From NCBI GenBank assembly GCA_022560365.1, contig JADFTG010000025.1, positions 1-9,823 on the forward strand: a stretch of 9,823 nt of DNA, read 5' to 3'. Positions 1-4,074 of this stretch are shown here, one piece after another. Origin of the DNA: Chloroflexota bacterium (GTDB taxonomy: Bacteria; Chloroflexota; Dehalococcoidia; SM23-28-2; RBG-16-64-32). The notes under the pieces are model-generated. The model saw only the letters and a list, made by a program, of their open reading frames with translations. It was not told where the DNA came from and did not search any database. Both the position numbers and the translations under genes were made by a program. How positions within the stretch are numbered: position 1 is the stretch's first letter; each line of letters opens with the position of its first letter.

Positions 1-246
1 GTTGAGGTTGCCGTGCGTCAACACCTGCGCGCCGCTCTCCAGCGGCATCCCGCGGTGCTGGCGCTGGAACATCACGCAGCGCAACTGGTACGCGCCCTCC
101 TTGAGCGTGAAGTATACGTGCCCGCGCTGCGAGCGGCTCAGGTTCGAGATCTCGCCCTCGACCCACATGTTCGAGAGCCGCAAGTCGCTCTCCAGAAGCT
201 CCTTCAGGTAGCGACAGATCGCGGAAACGGGGTACGCGTCAAGCAC
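1..246 (-). CDS. xseA: Exodeoxyribonuclease VII large subunit, N-terminal part (cut by window edge)
   Basis: This is the first 82 codons of XseA, the catalytic large subunit of exonuclease VII, which with XseB degrades single-stranded DNA to oligonucleotides. The minus-strand translation, starting V-L-D-A-Y-P-V-S, contains the family's N-terminal OB-fold: the helix ICRYLKELLESD (residues 10-21), WVEGEISNLSRSQRGHVYF (28-46) and LRCVMF (55-60). The catalytic domain lies beyond the left edge. The chosen start is GTG at 246-244. No in-frame ATG, GTG or TTG lies within the preceding 24 nt, and a TACAAT box ends 6 nt before it, which fits leaderless transcription. The gene follows efp in the same direction, but 215 bp of repeat-bearing spacer suggests its own promoter. 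Homology is confident; the exact start is less so. Confidence 0.93.
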   Translation of the reverse strand, partial: MLDAYPVSAICRYLKELLESDLRLSNMWVEGEISNLSRSQRGHVYFTLKEGAYQLRCVMFQRQHRGMPLESGAQVLTHGNLN

Positions 247-252
247 GCGCCT

Positions 253-258
253 ATTGTA
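253..258 (-). promoter_or_regulatory. Candidate -10 box of xseA (TACAAT)
   Basis: TACAAT on the minus strand is followed by 6 nt and then the GTG start of xseA. This distance would place the transcript start at or next to the start codon, as in leaderless genes. There is no clear -35 box at normal spacing (TTGGCG is only 12 nt upstream) and no convincing Shine-Dalgarno sequence. This is an inference from position and match only. Confidence 0.45.
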
Positions 259-327
259 ACCGCGCGCACCCGCCAACCGCTGCCCGCGCTTGGCACCCAC
301 CGGCAGCCCGCCGCCGCCCGCCCCGTC

Positions 328-360
328 CCGCTCATGGTGAGGCTCTCGAACCATGAGCGG
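328..360 (+). repeat. 33-nt hairpin element A (11-bp perfect stem, 11-nt loop)
   Basis: CCGCTCATGGT (328-338) pairs perfectly with ACCATGAGCGG (350-360) around the loop GAGGCTCTCGA. It is the best-preserved ATGGT-type copy of a family with four members in this window (328, 416, 3942, 4021), all built as 11+11+11 nt. A tail to its right, GCAACAACGTTGC (362-374), is shared in part with the copies at 3942 and 4021, so the repeat unit is probably longer than the hairpin. Organisation resembles REP/BIME-type intergenic palindromes. Confidence 0.85.
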
Positions 361-415
361 TGCAACAACGTTGCGGCGACGCATTGCGTCCGGCGGGGCG
401 TGTGGCTTCGTCCCA

Positions 416-448
416 CCGCTCGCCCTTCGAGAGCCTCAGGGCGAGCGG
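416..448 (-). repeat. 33-nt hairpin element B (11-bp perfect stem, 11-nt loop)
   Basis: CCGCTCGCCCT (416-426) pairs perfectly with AGGGCGAGCGG (438-448). Its loop, TCGAGAGCCTC, is the exact reverse complement of the loop of element A, so the two copies face each other 55 nt apart. The outer stem CCGCTC is shared with A while the inner stem differs on both arms together, which preserves pairing. It lies 13 nt beyond the efp stop codon and could act as a 3' end stabiliser or terminator of the efp transcript. No T-tract follows it. Confidence 0.85.
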
Positions 449-461
449 ACTACAGCGACAG

Positions 462-1025
462 CTACTTGCTCGCGCGCTCGAGGTACTCGCCGCTGCGAGT
501 GTCGATCTTCAGCAGGTCGCCGGTGTTGATGAACAGCGGCACCGTCACCATGATCCCCGTCTGCAGCTTCGCCGGCTTCGTGCCGCCCTGCGCCGTGTCG
601 CCCCTCACCCACGGGTCCGTCTCCGCGACTTCCAGCTCCACCGCCGCCGGCAGCTGGATCCCCACCGCCTCCTCGCCGTACATTCGCAGCTCGCAGCTGC
701 CGTTCTCGACCAGGAAGTTCAGCGCGTCGCCCAGCAGGTCCTTGCTCACCGGGAACTGATCGAACGTCTCCGTGTTCATGAAGTAGTGCAGGTCGCCGTC
801 CGGATACAGGTACTGCGCCGGCGTGTTCTCTACCCGCGCCATCTGAAACCGCGCCCCCGCTTGCGCCGACTTGTCGACGATGTGGCCGGCGCGTATATCG
901 CGCAGCTTCATGCGTACCTGGGCGCTGCCGCGGCCCATCTTGATGTGATCGATCTCGATCACGGAGTACAGTGTGCCGTCGATCTCGATTGTGTTGCCCC
1001 TGCGGAGCTGGCTGCCCTCGATCAT
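462..1025 (-). CDS. efp: Translation elongation factor P
   Basis: EF-P (187 aa, normal family length) binds between the ribosomal P and E sites and relieves stalling at consecutive prolines. The three expected parts are visible: an N-terminal KOW-like domain (about 1-65), an OB domain (about 66-128) and a C-terminal OB domain (about 130-187). The last carries the family signature region GDTAQGGTKPAKLQTG, VPLFINTGD and IDTRSGEYL. The ATG at 1025-1023 has a good ribosome binding site, GAGGA, 4 nt upstream. The functional tip of domain I reads HIKMGRGSA, placing Arg at residue 32 where many EF-Ps carry a modified Lys; Pseudomonas-type EF-P also has Arg32, rhamnosylated by EarP. No modification gene is present here. 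A 250-bp spacer separates it from pepP, although aroQ-pepP-efp order is common in other bacteria. Confidence 0.97.
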   Translation of the reverse strand: MIEGSQLRRGNTIEIDGTLYSVIEIDHIKMGRGSAQVRMKLRDIRAGHIVDKSAQAGARFQMARVENTPAQYLYPDGDLHYFMNTETFDQFPVSKDLLGDALNFLVENGSCELRMYGEEAVGIQLPAAVELEVAETDPWVRGDTAQGGTKPAKLQTGIMVTVPLFINTGDLLKIDTRSGEYLERASK

Positions 1026-1029
1026 GTAA

Positions 1030-1034
1030 TCCTC
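1030..1034 (-). promoter_or_regulatory. Ribosome binding site of efp (GAGGA)
   Basis: GAGGA lies 4 nt before the ATG at 1025. It is one of the few strong Shine-Dalgarno sequences in this window and supports the chosen efp start. Confidence 0.7.
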
Positions 1035-1048
1035 ACTTGGCGTAATGA

Positions 1049-1068
1049 AGGGGCCCTCAGCGGCCCCT
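1049..1068 (-). promoter_or_regulatory. GC-rich hairpin in the efp 5' region
   Basis: AGGGGCC (1049-1055) and GGCCCCT (1062-1068) form a perfect 7-bp stem around a 6-nt loop, 24 nt upstream of the efp ATG. In the efp direction it is followed by TTCATTACG, not a clean T-tract, so it is a poor intrinsic terminator. It may be a 5' leader structure that affects efp translation or mRNA stability; its role is inferred. Confidence 0.5.
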
Positions 1069-1072
1069 CACT

Positions 1073-1102
1073 AGGTTACCCGCTCGCCTCGCGCTCTGTC
1101 AC
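1073..1102 (-). promoter_or_regulatory. Candidate efp promoter (GTGACA - 18 nt - TAACCT)
   Basis: On the minus strand GTGACA (1102-1097) matches the -35 consensus at five of six positions. It is followed after 18 nt by TAACCT (1078-1073), which keeps the key T, A and final T of a -10 box. The predicted transcript start falls at or inside the 1049-1068 hairpin. The 11-nt string GTAACCTAGTG, which includes this -10 box, also occurs just before aroQ (2844-2834). Moderate to weak support. Confidence 0.35.
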
Positions 1103-1111
1103 CTGTGCAGG

Positions 1112-1230
1112 TGTCATTCCGGCTGAAGCGGAAGGATTCCCGTACCGATGCGCTCAGAAGCGCCGTCGTCCAGTACCCATATCTTCACAGCTAGCGGTCA
1201 CAAAGTGCCTCAGCTTCGCTCGGAATGACA
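1112..1230. repeat. 119-bp element with terminal inverted repeats (MITE-like)
   Basis: The ends are TGTCATTCCG (1112-1121) and CGGAATGACA (1221-1230), perfect inverted repeats of 10 nt. Similarity continues inward: 16 of the first 20 positions match without gaps, covering GCTGAAGCGG on the left and AGCGAAGCTG (reverse complement) on the right. A short GCAG flanks both ends in inverted form. The 76-nt interior has no coding potential. It separates pepP from efp. From memory, TGTCATTCCGAGCGAAGCGA-like palindromes are widespread in intergenic DNA of several phyla; I could not check this. No certain target-site duplication is visible, so transposition is an inference. Confidence 0.65.
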
Positions 1231-1242
1231 GACTGCCCAGCG

Positions 1243-1274
1243 TATCCGTTTATCCGGTAAGTATCCGTTGCCAG
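1243..1274. repeat. TATCCGTT triad repeat, copy 1
   Basis: Three TATCCGKT units start at 1243, 1251 and 1262 (steps of 8 and 11 nt). A second copy with the same spacing lies at 2881-2912, and the two match at 26 of 32 positions. Here it lies immediately downstream of the pepP stop codon (TAG 1278-1276), so read with the genes it is an ACGGATA triad in the 3' region. Confidence 0.75.
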
Positions 1275-1275
1275 C

Positions 1276-2394
1276 CTACCCGCCAGGCTTCGGCGCCTGC
1301 GACATCACTCGCACCTTGCCGTCTTCGATTACGCACTGGTCCTCGATGCGCACGCCGCCCCAGCCCGGAATGTAGATCCCCGGCTCGACCGTGATGATCA
1401 TCCCGTCCAGCAGCTCTTTCTTCGCCGTCCGGGCGAGGCTCGGTGCTTCGTGGACCTGCAGGCCGACGCCGTGGCCCAGCCCGTGTCCGAAGTTCTCCCC
1501 GTAGCCCGCCTCCGCGATCACGTTGTGCGCCAGCATGTGCGCCTCCTCGCCCGTCATCCCGGCGCGGATCAGCTCCTCCGCCGTCAGCTGCGCCGTCAGC
1601 ACGATGTCGTAGATCTTGCCGAACTGCTCGTCGCCCTCGCCGCCGCAGACAACCGTCCGCGTCAGGTCGGAGCAATAGCCGTCGACGATCACGCCCATGT
1701 CGATCACCACGGGATCGCCGGCCTGAAGCGCGTAGCCGGTCGGCTGCGCGTGTGGCATCGCCCCGTTCGGGCCGGCGGCCACGATCGTCGGAAACGACAT
1801 GAACTCGGCGCCGTTCTCGCGCGCGTACCGCTCGATCTCCCAGGCGACCTGCTCCTCGGTCATCCCCGGCTCGAGGCGGTCGGCGGCGTGCTGCAACGCC
1901 GCGTCGCCCAGGTCGACCGCTCGCTGCAGCGCTTCGATCTCCTCCGGCTCCTTGATCGCGCGCAGATCGGTGACGAGTTGCGGCGCCTGGAGGAGCTTCG
2001 GGCGGTCGGACTCCGGCAGCGTGTCGATCGCGCGGCGCAGGCTGTTCAGTACCGCCACGGAGAGATCGGCCGCCTCGAAGCCGATCCGCTTGCCTGCCAG
2101 CCCTGCCTCCCCGATCAGGTCGGGGAACCACGCGTCGAGCGCGCCCACGGTGCGGAAGACGTTGAAACCGGGACACTCGTCCTGTGCTTGCTCGACATAA
2201 CGAAAGTCGACGGCGATAAACGCGCTGGCGGTTGTGACCAGCGCCGTGCCCTTCGAGCCCGTGAAGCCGCTGATGTAGCGCCGGTTCGCGCCACTCAGCC
2301 GGAAGATGTCCTCGACCGGGCAGTCGACGAAGAAGCCCGCGAGATCGTGCTCCTCCATCTTCTCGCGCAGCCGCTTCAGTCGCGGCGCGCTCAC
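1276..2394 (-). CDS. pepP: Xaa-Pro aminopeptidase (M24 family, PepP/PepQ-like)
   Basis: This cytosolic metallopeptidase (372 aa) removes N-terminal residues next to proline. Residues 1-130 match the creatinase-like N-terminal domain ([16 protein letters not shown] at 38-53). Residues 148-372 form the pita-bread catalytic domain. The five metal ligands are visible: Asp232 (VVIDMG), Asp243 (CSDLTRTV), His308 (HGLGHGVGL), Glu337 (ITVEPGIY) and Glu351 (GVRIEDQ). It starts with GTG at 2394, whose GTGA overlaps the aroQ TGA stop by 4 nt, with AAGGAA just upstream, so it is very likely translationally coupled to aroQ. Prolidase (PepQ) or a broader Xaa-Pro specificity cannot be excluded from sequence. 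A TATCCGTT triad repeat follows the stop. Confidence 0.93.
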   Translation of the reverse strand: MSAPRLKRLREKMEEHDLAGFFVDCPVEDIFRLSGANRRYISGFTGSKGTALVTTASAFIAVDFRYVEQAQDECPGFNVFRTVGALDAWFPDLIGEAGLAGKRIGFEAADLSVAVLNSLRRAIDTLPESDRPKLLQAPQLVTDLRAIKEPEEIEALQRAVDLGDAALQHAADRLEPGMTEEQVAWEIERYARENGAEFMSFPTIVAAGPNGAMPHAQPTGYALQAGDPVVIDMGVIVDGYCSDLTRTVVCGGEGDEQFGKIYDIVLTAQLTAEELIRAGMTGEEAHMLAHNVIAEAGYGENFGHGLGHGVGLQVHEAPSLARTAKKELLDGMIITVEPGIYIPGWGGVRIEDQCVIEDGKVRVMSQAPKPGG

Positions 2395-2831
2395 TGGCGT
2401 TCCTTGAGGATGCCCACGAGCGAGTCCAGCGCCGCGATGTACCCGCGCCAGCCCAGCCCCGCCACCTGCGCCACCGCGATGTCCGCCAGCACCGAGTGGT
2501 GACGGAACTCCTCGCGTGCGTGCACGTTCGAGATGTGTACTTCGACGAACGGCTTCTCCACGGCCTCGAACGCGTCGCGGATCGCCAGGCTGTAGTGCGT
2601 GAAGGCGCCGGCGTTGATCAGAATGCCGTCGGCGCCGGGGGCGTTCGCCTGGATGAAGTCGATGATCGCGCCCTCGGAGTTCGACTGAAACGGCACGATC
2701 TCCGCGCCCAGCTGCTCGCCACGCTTCGTCACCCTGTCGACGATATCTGGGAGCGTCATGCTCCCGTACACCTCAGGGTTGCGCGTGCCCAGGAGGTTCA
2801 GGTTCGGGCCGTTGATCAGCAGAATTCGCAT
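2391..2831 (-). CDS. aroQ: 3-dehydroquinate dehydratase, type II
   Basis: AroQ (146 aa, typical length) dehydrates 3-dehydroquinate to 3-dehydroshikimate, the third step of the shikimate pathway, and normally forms a dodecamer. The family motifs appear in order: [20 protein letters not shown] (4-23) with catalytic Arg17 and Tyr22, [13 protein letters not shown] (48-60), [12 protein letters not shown] (70-81) with substrate-binding Asn73, and [18 protein letters not shown] (96-113) with catalytic His99 and Arg110. It starts with ATG at 2831. No Shine-Dalgarno sequence is seen; TAACCT ends 6 nt before the ATG, which fits a leaderless start. It is first in an aroQ-pepP pair with a 4-nt overlap, as also found in Firmicutes clusters. 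Confidence 0.97.
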   Translation of the reverse strand: MRILLINGPNLNLLGTRNPEVYGSMTLPDIVDRVTKRGEQLGAEIVPFQSNSEGAIIDFIQANAPGADGILINAGAFTHYSLAIRDAFEAVEKPFVEVHISNVHAREEFRHHSVLADIAVAQVAGLGWRGYIAALDSLVGILKERQ

Positions 2832-2837
2832 GGCACT

Positions 2838-2843
2838 AGGTTA
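2838..2843 (-). promoter_or_regulatory. Candidate -10 box of aroQ (TAACCT)
   Basis: TAACCT on the minus strand lies exactly 6 nt before the aroQ ATG, the same distance as TACAAT before xseA. It falls inside a heptamer repeat, and no good -35 box is seen at 16-18 nt. Leaderless transcription is an inference. Confidence 0.35.
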
Positions 2844-2866
2844 CAGGTTCCAAGTTTGAGGTTACA
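2839..2866 (+). repeat. Degenerate heptamer tandem repeat (GGTTACA-type, 4 units)
   Basis: Four consecutive 7-mers read GGTTACA, GGTTCCA, AGTTTGA and GGTTACA, consensus RGTTNCA. The array occupies almost the whole aroQ upstream region and includes the candidate -10 box. Short heptamer arrays are known from cyanobacteria and, from memory, other phyla. With only four degenerate units, chance or a different origin cannot be excluded. Confidence 0.55.
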
Positions 2867-2880
2867 GCGGACTCTCGTCC

Positions 2881-2912
2881 AATCCGTTTATCCGTTCCCT
2901 ATCCGTTGACAG
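2881..2912. repeat. TATCCGTT triad repeat, copy 2, overlapping the xer 3' end
   Basis: Units AATCCGTT, TATCCGTT and TATCCGTT start at 2881, 2889 and 2900, the same 8/11 spacing as at 1243-1274, with 26 of 32 positions identical. Read on the minus strand, the repeat encodes the last residues of the recombinase (V-N-G) and supplies its TAG stop codon (2901-2899). Confidence 0.75.
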
Positions 2913-3864
2913 ACCGCTTGCGTGCTCTCGCCTCACCTCGCCGCTTCGCGCTGTCGTCCAGGTCGCGGATGAGCTTCTCGCGAGCCTGGCCGAGTGCGTC
3001 TCTTAGCGTTTCGCGCTGACGAGCCGCGGTCACGTGCGTGTAGATCTGCGTCGTCTGCGCGCTGGCGTGGCCCAACAGCTCCTGCACCACGCGCAGCTCC
3101 GCGCCGCCGTCCAGCAGGTGCGTCGCGAACGAGTGCCGCAGCAGGTGCGGCCACACGTGTGACTCCAACCCCGCCTTGAGCGAGTGTTTCCGCACCATCT
3201 TTTGCACCGAGCGCCCGGACAGCCGGTTGCCGTCGCGGTTCACGAACAGCGCTTCCTCCGCGCCCGTTACCAGCTCCGGTCGCCCCTCCGAGAGGTAGCG
3301 GCGCAACGTCTTCTCCGCCGGCTCGCCCAGAAGCACCATGCGCTCCTTGTTTCCTTTGCCACGCACAACGATCGTTCGTTCGCCGAGATCGATGCTCCGC
3401 AGGTTGAGACCGACGATCTCGCTCAGCCGCACGCCGGAGGCGTACATCATCTCCAGCATCGCGCGGTTGCGCAGGCCGGCCGGCGTCGTCTCGTCCGCCG
3501 ACTCGATCAGCGCCTCCAGGTCGTCCTTCGAGAGGATCGTCGGCAGCTTCTGCTCACGCTTCGGCGCGACGATGCCGGTCAGCGGCGTCGATTCGATCTT
3601 GCCCTCGCGCACCAGGAAGCGGTAGAAGCTGCGGATCGTGCTCACCTTGCGCGTCAGGCTCGCCGTCGCCATCCCGCTATCCTTCAGTGTGCCCAGGTAG
3701 CGGCGTGCCATCGCCCGGTCCGCCTCCAGCACCGGCACGCCTTCCTCGTCCTCGATGTAGCGCGCGAAATGGGACAGGTCACTCCGGTAGTTGCGCAACG
3801 TAAGCGGCGAAAGGTTCTTCTCCGCCACCAGGTAACGGACGTAGACGTCCAGCAACTCTTCCAT
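2899..3864 (-). CDS. xerC: Tyrosine recombinase, XerC/XerD type
   Basis: This is a site-specific tyrosine recombinase (321 aa from the ATG) expected to resolve chromosome dimers at a dif site. Residues 1-87 form the SAM-like core-binding domain (LVAEKNLSPLTLRNYRSDL). The catalytic domain follows with all key residues: Arg146 (ASGVRLSE), Lys170 (VRGKGNKER), His240 and Arg243 (HLLRHSFATHLL), His266 (LLGHASAQTT) and the nucleophile Tyr275 (QIYTHV). The ATG at 3864 directly follows a GTG at 3867; either could start the protein. The tail after about residue 290 is long and basic (AKRRGEARARKRSVNG) and ends inside a TATCCGTT repeat. XerC versus XerD cannot be decided; context (after topA) favours xerC. 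No dif site is visible. Confidence 0.93.
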   Translation of the reverse strand: MEELLDVYVRYLVAEKNLSPLTLRNYRSDLSHFARYIEDEEGVPVLEADRAMARRYLGTLKDSGMATASLTRKVSTIRSFYRFLVREGKIESTPLTGIVAPKREQKLPTILSKDDLEALIESADETTPAGLRNRAMLEMMYASGVRLSEIVGLNLRSIDLGERTIVVRGKGNKERMVLLGEPAEKTLRRYLSEGRPELVTGAEEALFVNRDGNRLSGRSVQKMVRKHSLKAGLESHVWPHLLRHSFATHLLDGGAELRVVQELLGHASAQTTQIYTHVTAARQRETLRDALGQAREKLIRDLDDSAKRRGEARARKRSVNG

Positions 3865-3881
3865 CACGACTTACAACGCAC

Positions 3882-3893
3882 CAGACGCGTCTG
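3882..3893. promoter_or_regulatory. 12-bp perfect palindrome upstream of xer
   Basis: CAGACGCGTCTG is a perfect palindrome ending 14 nt before the possible GTG start at 3867. Its position would suit an operator or a structured leader. A single short palindrome in GC-rich DNA can be chance, and no promoter could be placed next to it. Confidence 0.3.
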
Positions 3894-3941
3894 CGACTAC
3901 TCGCGTTACGGAGTGGCCAGTGTTTTTGCGCCGTTGTTGCC

Positions 3942-3974
3942 CCGTTCATGGTTCAAGAGCCTCACCACAAGCGG
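3942..3974 (-). repeat. 33-nt hairpin element C (degenerate)
   Basis: CCGTTCATGGT (3942-3952), loop TCAAGAGCCTC, and ACCACAAGCGG (3964-3974). The stem keeps 8 standard pairs, 1 wobble and 2 mismatches. The left arm differs from that of element A by one base, and the loop differs from that of element B by one base. Its tail lies to the left: the reverse complement of 3933-3941 reads GGCAACAAC, matching the tail of element A. Confidence 0.75.
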
Positions 3975-4020
3975 AAGGAACACCAGGCGACAGCATCTAG
4001 TCGAGCAGGTACGCTCCGTC

Positions 4021-4053
4021 CCGCTCACCCTGAGGTTCTCGAAGGGCCAACGG
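4021..4053 (+). repeat. 33-nt hairpin element D (degenerate), next to the topA 3' end
   Basis: CCGCTCACCCT (4021-4031), loop GAGGTTCTCGA, and AGGGCCAACGG (4043-4053), with 8 of 11 pairs intact. It shares the flanking CCGTC with element A and a tail resembling A's (GCGACAACATCCTGCGG). It begins 21 nt beyond the topA stop codon. With element C it forms a second pair, 46 nt apart and in the opposite relative orientation to the pair A/B. Confidence 0.75.
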
Positions 4054-4074
4054 AGCGACAACATCCTGCGGACG

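Noticed and set aside
328..448. CRISPR array or toxin-antitoxin region
   Set aside because: The repeats are only two, inverted, and differ in stem sequence, with no regular spacers and no coding frame or cas gene nearby.
1049..1068. Intrinsic terminator upstream of efp
   Set aside because: The stem is good, but no T-tract follows in either direction and it lies between the candidate promoter and efp, so termination is unlikely.
360..1394. A 344-codon open frame on the plus strand opposite efp
   Set aside because: It runs antisense through efp and through the repeat-bearing spacers, has no motif, and efp is certain on the other strand.
1250..2176. A 308-codon minus-strand frame overlapping pepP in another frame
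   Set aside because: Its composition is Arg/Gly/Asp-rich from frame-shifted reading of pepP; pepP has all metal ligands in its own frame.
3868..4074. A dif site next to the Xer recombinase
   Set aside because: No 28-bp dif-like sequence with AT-rich 11-bp arms is visible; the palindromes here belong to the GC-rich 33-nt repeat family.
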